The notes under the pieces were generated by a model. The model was not told the origin of the DNA. It searched no databases and saw nothing but the letters and a program-made list of their open reading frames with translations. Both the position numbers and the translations under genes were made by a program. From NCBI GenBank assembly GCA_023238725.1, contig CM041554.1, positions 20,260,050 to 20,324,049 on the forward strand: a stretch of 64,000 nt of DNA, read 5' to 3'. The stretch comes from Scortum barcoo (lineage: Eukaryota; Chordata; Actinopteri; Centrarchiformes; Terapontidae). Below, in pieces: positions 13,069 to 21,846 of the stretch; within the stretch, counting starts at the first letter, position 1, and each line of letters opens with the position of its first letter.

Positions 13069-15081
13069 TCAACATTGTGAGAGTCCAAAAGTTATCTTAC
13101 AGCTCAATTTTCATCAAAAACAATAACAATCTATACAGTAGATTTTTTTCTTCCCTTATATCATAGAGCTGTTCAGTGTATTTGCAGTCAAAGACAAAAC
13201 AGAGGAAAAAATAGACACCAGCTATTTGGTTTGCATCTTTTTTTTTTGTTGTTTGTTACCTAAATACAAAACTTTGTCACCCATTACCAATATTCAGAAT
13301 CAGGATGGAACTTTGCTTACAAAGAAGCCATTGTATGACAACAGACCTCTGTAGTTCATTTGAAACAGATATGGTGCGGCTCCTCCCGCCCCCGGCCCAG
13401 CCAGCACAGGCACACAAGTGCCTGAAAAACACTCGTCTGTCAGCAGGCGCCTCTGTTAAAACGGTCCTTTCTACCCACTTAACAAAACCAGGCTCTAGAA
13501 AAGAAAAGCAGAGAGAAAAGCCCTATTCTCTGTCCAGCAACAGCTTGAAGACACACGGCAGACACAAAGAGAAGACTACAGAAATGGCTGAGGGGCCAAG
13601 GAGATCCCTTTCATGCTCCCTCACTTGTTCTTGTTCTGTTTAGCTTGTAATGAAGCTGTATTGTCCAAAGGCTGATACAGGGAGAGAAGGACAGGGGGAT
13701 CGACTGTCAGATACTGGAGTCAGACCTACGGCTCCGTGTGTGAGATTAAAATTGTGCTGTGACAGTGCTTGTCTTCACTGTGTGCCCCTTTGTACTACAA
13801 TTAACACAGCTCCGTGTTGTCACACTGCCATGATCATGTGGTTAATGAGAAATATTACCATCATGCGGTTGAAATTATTTCATTAATCGAAAAGAGCTAC
13901 ATAATCGCTACAAAAAAAAAGAAAGACAAAGTGTTTCTGTGAACACTAAAGTGCAATGAGCACAGCTGAGATGGGCCTCTCAGCGTCGACTGTCCTTCAA
14001 AGCGTGCCATTGCTGTAGTATTATAGTACATCGGGGTGTGTGTGATTGTTGAATTATGGCTCTTTGTATTCTAGTCTGGCTTCACCACCAAACAGAGTGG
14101 GTTTGTGCTTTGTCCCCAAGTTCCCATGAATTCCTCTGTGGTAATAGACAATTGTGGTGAGGGTAGAAAACTGTACACGTGATTGAATGAAGAATGGGTT
14201 TGCATTGTTAAGGCATCTAGACTGCTGGTAAAGATTACAGTGACAGAAAAAATAAAGAGTATATAGATACAGTATGTAAGCAGGCATAAATAACATAGGA
14301 AAAGAAAGAACAGAGAGGGGGAAAAAAGAGGAACTCAAAAGAAAGAAAAACACAGAGCAATTTCTTAGTTCTCTTGGTTTCCACACACACAAAAAAAGAA
14401 AGTGTCACTCAAGAGAAGAACCCATGCATATTATCAGTTCAAGAACAGTATTAATCTGAAAGCCTCGAAGAGTCCAAACAAAAAGATATAGATTTACAGT
14501 ATATATTAATGTGTGTATATATTCTTAAAAAATCTACTTCAACCAAATACTCTGAATAAGATGCTACTTTTTGCCATACAATAAACATTTTCATAAGGAA
14601 AAAAACTGAATTTGTTTTTATTAACTTACAAATAATACAAAAATAGACAATGGCATGTTTTTGAATCAACAAATGAAAGCATGGTATACCGATGCAAAAC
14701 AATCAACATATAAAACTAAACAAAACAAAAAAAGAGATAAAAAAGTCACATTTAAATAGTGAGGGACAACAGTAAATAATGAAACAAAACACCGTGAAAT
14801 ATGTTCACTTACTGTATTAAACTTACACAACACAACTAAACGAGGATGAGAGGCAATGTACAAATACAAAGGATAAATACATTATTTATAGAATATTTTA
14901 CAGGAATCCCCTTTTTTGTATCCAAATCCATGTTTCCCATGTTTAGCAGATGAGATATTGACAACACACAGTAAATCTATCTTCTGTACTGAGAAGCTGC
15001 CTTAAGACATTTAATGTTTACATTTCAAACTATAGCTATCGCAAAAAGAAAAATGTCAAATGAAAAATTCAACTTTTTTTT

Positions 15082-15089
15082 TATATACA
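15082..15089 (-). promoter_or_regulatory. Pumilio-type site UGUAUAUA in 3' UTR
   Basis: The minus strand reads TGTATATA, an exact match to the UGUANAUA consensus bound by Pumilio proteins. It lies about 0.9 kb after the stop in the presumed 3' UTR, in very AT-rich sequence where chance matches are more likely. Confidence 0.3.
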
Positions 15090-15693
15090 AAAATATATCA
15101 CATATATCACGCATTTATTCTAATTTGATATCTGCTAGACTCCTTCAGTACAGTGCTGGCTGGACGCACACCACCTCTGGCTTTTCAAGTCTTCACTAAG
15201 CTCTCCGACACAATGTCAATTTTGGCTAAACCATCACCTTTTCTTCACATGACAAACAGAAAAGCATATTGCAAACAGCTCAATCCTCACAGTTTTATGA
15301 AAATTCAAACAAACCAAACAAAGAAAAAAAAAAGAAAGAACAGAAAGGCATGTTTTCTGATGTTGTATAAGCATAGGGCGAGTTTTGTTCTACCACTTTT
15401 AAATTTATGGGATAATTAGCAGCAAAATTGAGGGTTGATTTTGTCCTTTTTTGTATTTCTTTGTTTTTTTTTTTTTGTGTTGTTGACCTTCGTTCCATTT
15501 GGCCAACATGTTGTTATGTGGTTTTAGCGAGCAGGCTGAGCTAAGGAAAGCATCTTCTATTGTGACAGAGGTTACGTAAACTCCACGGCCAAACCAACGC
15601 TTCGCTGTTGTTTGTGTGAGAGTCACGGATTGCGAGACGGCGCGGGGGGCCTCCAGTAATCAAACCCAAACCTTACAGGCATAAACATAAAGA

Positions 15694-15702
15694 TAAATAA
15701 AT
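15694..15702 (-). promoter_or_regulatory. AU-rich element AUUUAUUUA in 3' UTR
   Basis: Overlapping AUUUA pentamers on the transcript strand, about 320 nt after the stop. Such elements can confer mRNA instability. Only one overlapping pair is seen at this place. Confidence 0.3.
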
Positions 15703-16022
15703 GCTCTTTTCATGAGGTCAGTGTCACACTGTGGGTAAACTATCAGTTTCTATACACTCCATCCAACGCGGTTGTCAGAGAAGCTACACTAATTCAACCA
15801 AGAGGGAAATAACATCACAAAGGTTCATATTGTCCCTTTTTTTTTATCTCCTCCCCTATCCCTTCAGATGAAATCCCAATGGAAAGGCCTGAGTTTAACA
15901 GAGTCCTGCGTCTTATCTTGACTTCCTTCAGTTCAGCTCCGGAGCATGACAGAGTCTCGCCAGACTCTGCTACTGTGTCTTTTCCTCTCACCATTCCCAA
16001 ATCTCCAGCTATCCCAGATCCT

Positions 16023-16054
16023 CTACATGGGTGGAACGATCATCCCGGGAATCG
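16023..16054 (-). CDS. ebf1: ebf1 exon 16 coding tail (32 nt) with stop codon
   Basis: Too short for ordinary ORF calling, this tail completes Ala and encodes IPGMIVPPM followed by TAG. Human EBF1 ends AISGMIVPPM, so only Ser to Pro differs. The acceptor aaacag|CG follows a long pyrimidine tract on the minus strand (plus-strand purine run at about 16070-16145). It closes the reading frame exactly: the twelve exons total 1353 nt including the stop. The rest of this exon is 3' UTR. Confidence 0.95.
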
Positions 16055-17525
16055 CTGTTTTGTGGGAAAAGAGGGGGAGGAAGATGGTGGAGAGGGGGAG
16101 GGGGGTTAAAGGAGGGAAGAAAGAGAGAGAAAGAAAGAGAGAGAGGTCAGTCATGTGATTGCTGGGTTTCATCTGTCATCACAACAGTCGCATAACAGAA
16201 ATGTGCTCCAGCATCTGGCAAACAAAAGACGACTCTCCCTCATTATCTCTTCATTCCGAGGCCCCAAAATCAAAACATTTTCCCTCCGCCGCGCCGCTAA
16301 CTTGGCGCGCGCTGACGACTATCATTCAACTTTTCGCAGGCTTTCTGAATAGCTTCATGCAAGAGCTGCCACTGTTAATTGTTAGCAGCCACATTGCGTA
16401 AGCCCATTGTGCATCACGGAGCATAATTCAAACATGAGCGAGGGAGACGCAATGACGTGGGATGACAGAGGTGATGAAATTATGCTCAACGCTCGAACAT
16501 GGAAATGGGATCCGTGGGCCTTTCGCAGTGGAGCTTTATTTGCATTTTTACCTTCTTATATCATGCTCGGCCTTCCACTATAGCTCTTCACCTCCTCAAT
16601 CCCCTCCCCCCCACTTTTACACAGAAGCCATCACAAGCAGGAATTTTTCATATAACATATTGGCTCCCTATTGATTCCCTTCTCTCTTCAATCCACTAAT
16701 TCCCTGGTTATTTCTTAAGTGTCTCCAGCTGTGTGTGTGTGTGTGCACATGTGTGTGTCAGCGTGATCAGCTCGCGGTGGCCAATGGCCTTTGGGTCACC
16801 ATGGTCAGCGTTCATCAACGCCGACAGAGGAAGTGAGGAAGTGCTTAGCTTGGGGCTCTGATAAAGATTCCCATCCATCATTTCTTTCTCTCTCAGGATC
16901 TCAACACCGTACTACATCCTGCCTAGACGAACAGACCCCGCTACATTCGATGGAAATGGGAGAACAGAACGACCAGTGGTGGCATAACAACCACCCCCCC
17001 CCCCTTCCCCACGGAGACACCCGCTGCAGTGCAGGCAGGAAGCAGGAAGTGAAAACAGGAAATGGAACACATTTGGCGTGGCACGCTGTCGCTCTGACAA
17101 GTCGAGAGCGACAAATAAAAACAGAGGAGGAAGGGAAGGGCAGGATGAGCCGGCGGTGCAGATGAGCGGCGTGGGATCGTGCGGCATGGAAAAGAAGCAG
17201 AGCAAATGAAAGAGAGGGATAACATACTTCAGGAGAAGGCCAGGCCCTGCAGAGAGTTGGATGAGGAGTACTTGCTAGAGTCCACAAAAGACTGATCTAC
17301 AGTGAGGAAGGAGAGTGGAGGGGTTCGAGGAGGGTAAAGAAAGGAAAAAACAGGGAGTGAGGAGGAGAAAGAAAAGGAAAATTGGGGAGTAAAAGTGAGA
17401 GATTGTTATTATACGGAGGTGAAGAAGAGCAGGATTAAAGCTTGAAGAGGTAATGCATCCTTGAAGTAGCCTATAATTTGTCTTTATGAATAAATAAAGG
17501 AATAAATGGCAGGTAATCGGCTTAC
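16055..17525 (-). other. ebf1 intron 15 (1471 nt)
   Basis: GT-AG intron between the last two exons. Besides a purine run near 16070-16145 and simple repeats near 16733-16762, it contains a repeat-free block at 16150-16500 that looks conserved. A GA-rich stretch (17300-17400) lies just downstream of exon 15. No further exon was seen. Confidence 0.9.
16150..16500. promoter_or_regulatory. Candidate conserved non-coding element in intron 15
   Basis: A repeat-free block of mixed composition with a GC-rich core (CTTGGCGCGCGCTG), a TGTTAATTGTTAGCAG motif, a CRE-like AATGACGTGG and a CATAATTCAAACATG stretch. It sits between the coding tail and exon 15. Such sequence complexity contrasts with the purine runs and microsatellites around it. 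Confidence 0.35.
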
Positions 17526-17723
17526 CTTGCAGGCTGTTAGCATTAGCGCTGGTGCACGTGGGCGGGGGGGAGTTCTGGGGTCGCACGACGGGGGCGAAGG
17601 CGCTCTTCTGCTTGACGGCGGCGGACACCATGTTGGCCGGAGAGAAGGAGAAGATCCCGGAGGAGCTGCTGCAGTTGGAGGGCAGGCTGGTCGACGAGGC
17701 CATGGTGGGGCTTGATGGGACGA
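17526..17723 (-). CDS. ebf1: ebf1 exon 15 (198 nt): C-terminal activation region
   Basis: After the split Ile the exon reads VPSSPTMASSTSLPSNCSSS, then SGIFSFSPANMVSAAVKQKS, then AFAPVVRPQNSPPPTCTSAN, then ANSLQ and one base of Ala. The run SLPSNCSSSSGIFSFSPANM is the strongest single EBF1 signature in the window; EBF3 is much shorter and different here. Human has MVSAVKQKS; here it is MVSAAVKQKS, one extra Ala from tandem GCC codons. The exon is GC-rich with many third-position G/C, unlike the flanking introns. Acceptor tccag|TCG, donor AAG|gtaagc. Confidence 0.95.
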
Positions 17724-19587
17724 CTGGAGAGAGGAGAGAGAGAGACGGGCAGGAAGAAAAGGGCGGGTTAAGGGGGGTCGCGGGGAGCACGTCGTGGAAG
17801 GATGACGGGGAGGACAGATGAAGATGGAAAGGGGGCAGGCGAGGTTAGAGAGAGGGACGAGGGCAGAGGATGGGCAGACGGGACGAGCAGAAAGGGACTG
17901 GTCAATGGACGATGGCAGGAGGGATGATATTTAGGACTCAGATCAACTGGCTCACACTTCTTTTTTTGTTAATGCAACCTTTTTTTTTGTTGTTGTAGTT
18001 GATAAGCAATCACCTGGCAATTAGATATTCCGTAGCTAAGACAAAAATGTGTTTAGTTGGAAACTTGCAACGAAAACAGCCCAAAGCATTTGTTCTCACT
18101 CTGATCAGTCTTTTTTTTTTTTGATGACTCATCCTGTTGCTCAAGGGGTGCAGCGGCTTGATAAACAACTCCTCACTAACTCGGGGTGCTGTACCTGTAA
18201 TTTGTTTTTGGGGAAACTTGCAAACAAGGCTCTCCCAAACCACCTTTATCACAGATGAGCATGTGAGAGATTTCAATCTGTTTCAGTAAAATCCAACACA
18301 CGGGCTGGTAACATCTATATAGCCAAGCAAACAAACTGTATAAACAATAAGTTAATACAGTTTTTGTACTACTGACGCATGTCCCATTACTGTCTGTAAA
18401 TCATGTCTTTATTGTGGAGAAATTTATGCTAGAAAAGTTTGAAAAAAACTTTTTTTATAGGTTTAAGTTTTATAGTGACGCTTCCTCCATTTTGGATTAT
18501 CCAGCTACCTGTTCCCTCAAAGGTCAGCAATGTCAGGATGGCTTGGTTAATTTAGTCAAATTTGCAGCAAGGTCAAAATCCACCAAAAGTTGAAAATTTT
18601 GCTGTTTTAAATGCTGGTGTGAGTGAGCTTTAAAACCATGAATTCTGTGAAATTCTCAGCCTTTGGTCCACAGCATCACTAGAGCTCTGGATTAAAGCAT
18701 AATTATAAAACATTATTTTGAGCAGCTCCAAAGAGACATTTTGTGGACACTGAGGCTTTCTCCGGTCTAAGACAGCTGGATGTGCTGTCGCTACATGTTT
18801 CCAACTGTGAGACTCATCTATCACAGACAAAAATGACAAGAAGGTTATCCTCGCAACCCAAATCCTGTCTCCCTCTGACATCATCCCATCCATCCACTTC
18901 TCCTGGGTTTGTCTTTTGTCTGCTAATACACTAAGAGTATTTTCCCCCTCAGTGATTTCACAATCAACCGAGTCGTATTTCACCTGCCCTCTGATATCTG
19001 CTTCTGCCTTTATTGTTGTTATTATCCAACACTTAGCTTTTATGGCTCTTCCTGACAAATCCTCGCAATAAAGTCATAATCCATTTATGAAGGGGCCTAA
19101 CTAATCAATTAATGAAAATTGGACCTACAAAGGCAGGCCGAGGGGCCATTGATTGAAAGTGTCTGTGTGGGGCCGATGAGCCTGTTAAAATACTTGTTAA
19201 CACCCAGGAATCAAAGTGCTGAAATGGAATTGCTTCTCTAGCAATTAGTTTATTGATTTAATCAAGGGTCTTTAATGTAGAGGGTGAACGTGTGTGTGTG
19301 TGTGCGGAGGTGGTGGCGTGTGCAAGTGTCGGGGGGGTGCTAGGTAATCTGCTCCCCTGGCCAATAAAGTGGGGATTTGCGTTTGACTCTGTTCTTAAAG
19401 AAACAGATGAGCCAGCTGAACTGCACGACTTTCTCCTTGGGTGTCACTTCTTATTTCCCCCCCCCCCGCCCCACCTCAGTTCCTGTCAAATATTCTTTCA
19501 TGTTCAAAAGGCTCACACTCAACCTCAATTTTGTCCGCCCCGCCCTCTATCTTTTTTCCAGATCTAGGATGTGGTGTGTTTACTCAC
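17724..19587 (-). other. ebf1 intron 14 (1864 nt)
   Basis: GT-AG intron. A GA-rich stretch (17725-17890) lies upstream of the acceptor of exon 15 and reads CU-rich in the transcript. A candidate conserved block is at 19060-19285. The remainder is ordinary AT-rich sequence without recognised coding content. Confidence 0.9.
19060..19285. promoter_or_regulatory. Candidate conserved non-coding element in intron 14
   Basis: Repeat-free AT-rich block containing ATCAATTAATG, GGCCATTGATTGAAAG, CAATTAG and TTGATTTAATCAAG, i.e. PBX/HOX-like and homeodomain cores in close succession. It ends where a GT array begins at about 19290. Confidence 0.35.
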
Positions 19588-19767
19588 TAGCATAGGGCGA
19601 GTTGCCTGCGGATCCGTTGAGGAAGTTGGGCGAGGTGCCCAAGGTTGCCATGCCAGAGTTAGCGTAGCCATTCATGCTAGTGGAGACAGAGCTGTAGCTA
19701 CTCTGCTGTGGGGTGGAGCTGGGGACATAACCGTGGGGGGACACACTGCTTGTACTCCTACTGAAAC
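19588..19767 (-). CDS. ebf1: ebf1 exon 14 (180 nt): Ser/Thr-rich activation region
   Basis: The exon encodes (G)FSRSTSSVSPHGYVPSSTPQ, then QSSYSSVSTSMNGYANSGMA, then TLGTSPNFLNGSAGNSPYA and the first base of Ile. The length is a multiple of three. The SSVSPHGYVPSSTPQQ and TSMNGYxxxxM motifs are shared by vertebrate EBFs; FLNGSAxNSPYA followed by IVPSS points to EBF1. Composition is rich in Ser, Thr, Pro, Asn and Gly, as expected of a disordered transactivation region. Acceptor tatag|GTT, donor CTA|gtgagt. Confidence 0.95.
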
Positions 19768-21017
19768 CTATAAACAGGGGAAGAGAGGGAGACGGAAAGA
19801 GAGAGAGAGAATAGGTGTTAGGGGTGTAGCAGATGGCAGACAAAACAAAATGAGAAAAGCCTACATGCAGCGTTGCCAAACGCTCTTTTCCCTACACAGC
19901 TAATGGACATAATAATATAAGCCAAAAGAAATGTTCGAAGAATCTGAGAGAGCATATGGCGGAGTGAGAAAGCGGTGAACAAAGCGGAGGAAGAGTGATA
20001 TGAGAGGCAGCTAGCAGCAATCCAACCACTGAAACAAGAGGCCTTTAACCTTACTGGCCCCTCTCCAAAATTAGATATATTGATAAGGCAATTAACACTA
20101 AAAGGCCTCTGCAGCTCTCCTGTAATTTATAAAGAATGAAGCCAGTATTTCTGACAGGACCCTTTTCTCCTTTATGTTTTACAGGGGCGGCGCACAGAAA
20201 GAGGACAAGATGGAAAGAAGGCTATAAATATACATCTCAGGTCCAACGCACTGACATCAGGAAAAAAAAAAAAAAATCAGCTGGAATTGTACATCAGGAA
20301 TTTTTTGCTCTCCAGCGCAACAAGGAAGGGCTGTGCTCTTCCCTCTACTGTTGTAGCCTCCTCCTTAATAATCAGGTGCCACCAATTCCCCATCCTCATC
20401 CGTTATGAGTTGCAAACTGTGCGTCAGAAGTCCAGCAGCTGATATCTGGTTTTCTTTTTTTTTTTTCTCTTCGCATCTTGAACATGTTTCCAGATGAAGA
20501 TGAAGGACAGGGGAGGCTCATTGGAAGTATTGAGACATATCCAGGGCCTGGTCCGTCCACTCTCCTCCCCTTCCCCTGATACATGTGATGAATCACCACT
20601 GACTGCACCCACATCTCTCTCTGTCAGACAGGGGCCGACCCCAGTCTAATATACACACCCCTAAGACCCACTCATATTTCTCCATCGCACTCCATCCGCG
20701 GCTCTCTTTTTCTCCATTCTTCACTCTCTCACCTTCATTCTTTCCTCGCCTCAAGTTTTCTCTCTTTCTTGCGGCTGCCTCCACACCTCCTCCTCCTGTC
20801 CTCCTTTTTCAGAATCTCCCTTATTTCCTCCAGTGCTCTTAAATCACCCACTCTGAATTTCCCACATGAAAAATAAAAATTTCCCTATCGCACCACTCAT
20901 CTTTACCATCCTCCAAAATAAAATAAAATATAATAAAAAAAAAACAAGAGAAAAAGAAATCACTGCAAGATTTCCCATGATAATAGACTTTAATTGTTTC
21001 CCATCGGGCTGGCTCAC
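19768..21017 (-). other. ebf1 intron 13 (1250 nt)
   Basis: GT-AG intron. It contains a GA run just upstream of exon 14, an A-rich tract near 20262-20276 and pyrimidine-rich DNA at 20690-20830. Nothing coding or clearly conserved was recognised. Confidence 0.9.
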
Positions 21018-21180
21018 CCTGATTGGCTGTTTGTGCCACCTCTGACCCGGTGAAGGAGTTCACGGCCATCATTCCAGCATGGACGGAGCCGCTGCCAAGA
21101 CTGGCTAGCTGGTTGTGCCCTCGTGGCACTGTTGTGTAGAGGGCCTCTGCGATATCCGCCGCTCGCTTCAGAATCATCTC
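21018..21180 (-). CDS. ebf1: ebf1 exon 13 (163 nt): second copy of HLH helix 2 and linker to the activation region
   Basis: It encodes EMILKRAADIAEALYTTVPR, then GHNQLASLGSGSVHAGMMAV, then NSFTGSEVAQTANQ plus one base of Gly. The first 15 residues are helix 2 proper; the rest is the start of the flexible C-terminal part. Against human EBF1 the linker is shorter: after NSF-S/T-G the human protein has about seven more residues (QLAVNVS-like) before its EASQATNQG. A one-residue gain occurs at TTVPR. Acceptor gtcag|GAG, donor AGG|gtgagc. The acceptor is preceded by a CU-rich microsatellite in the transcript (see intron 12). Confidence 0.93.
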
Positions 21181-21780
21181 CTGACAATGAGGAAGGGAAA
21201 AGAAAAAAAAAAAGAGCTGTGGTCAGCAACAGAGGCAGGAGAGAAGAGAAGAGAAGAGAAGAGAAGAGAAGAGAAGAGAGAGAAGAGAAGAGAAGAGAAG
21301 AGAAGAGAAAATGCCCTTGGTGCAGGCTTTATGGTCTTGCAAGAATGCTAGATCTCCACTCGAGATATTGCGCATGTAAACCTAGTAGGCTGAGTGGTTT
21401 TTATCAGTGGTCACTGGGAGTGGTGGGATTGGTTCCAGTAAATGGAGGGAAGCCTCATTAACAGACTCATCAAATCTTTAGCCTGCCCCTTCCTCTCTTC
21501 CTCCCTGCTTCGTGTTTCAATTCTCCTCTCCTCCCTCTACATTTAGCTTTCACTGCGCTTCTCCTCCTTTCCTTCCTCAACACACGAGCTGATAAAAGCA
21601 CCAACTTATTCCCGCGTGTGTGTTTGTGGGTCCCAGATCGTACATGAACGCAGCGGGGTGCTGGAGACACTGCCTTTGATGCTGCCTGTGGTCCGAACCA
21701 CAAACATGATTTCATCTAAGAAAAGATATTGATGTTTTGCGCTCGTGTTTGTATGTGTGTGTGTGTATGTGTGTGTTTAC
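21181..21780 (-). other. ebf1 intron 12 (600 nt), between the two duplicated-helix exons
   Basis: The shortest intron in the window. It separates the duplicated exons 12 and 13 and carries a pentanucleotide purine repeat at 21238-21308 that reads as a CU-rich tract starting about 58 nt upstream of the exon 13 acceptor. A T-rich run of about 11 nt lies between the repeat and the acceptor in the transcript. Confidence 0.9.
21238..21308 (+). repeat. (GAGAA)n pentanucleotide repeat in intron 12
   Basis: About 14 imperfect units of AGAGA/GAGAA, interrupted once by GAGAGAGA near 21278. In the ebf1 transcript it reads (UUCUC)n and starts about 58 nt upstream of the exon 13 3' splice site. Confidence 0.95.
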
Positions 21781-21846
21781 CTGGTTATTGTGAGGCATCC
21801 CGTACAAAGCCTCTACCAGGTCTGCTGCTCTCTTTAAGATCACCTC
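21781..21846 (-). CDS. ebf1: ebf1 exon 12 (66 nt): first copy of the duplicated HLH helix 2
   Basis: The exon is 22 complete codons: EVILKRAADLVEALYGMPHN then NQ. Both ends are phase 0, so skipping it would keep the frame. It is the vertebrate-specific extra copy of HLH helix 2: the next exon begins EMILKRAADIAEALY, matching 11 of the first 15 residues. Family knowledge: vertebrate EBFs have the duplicated helix while most invertebrate COE proteins have one. Acceptor tgtag|GAG, donor CAG|gtaaac. A GT-rich stretch lies directly beyond the donor on the plus strand. Confidence 0.95.

Larger units (their letters stand above)
13045..16022 (-). other. ebf1: Probable ebf1 3' UTR (about 3 kb)
   Basis: Downstream of the TAG the sequence turns AT-rich, lacks the CA/GT arrays of the introns and intergenic DNA, and contains long A and T runs. 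This continues to about 13045, beyond which composition changes. The minus strand contains AATAAA at 15114-15119 and 14617-14622, and ATTAAA at 13063-13068 followed by a GT-rich stretch. Which site is used cannot be told from sequence. It also carries a UGUAUAUA Pumilio-type site and an AUUUAUUUA element. The 3' boundary is inference. Confidence 0.5.

Noticed and set aside
21238..21308. Regular short repeats as a CRISPR-like array
   Set aside because: A simple pentanucleotide microsatellite without spacers, in a vertebrate intron.
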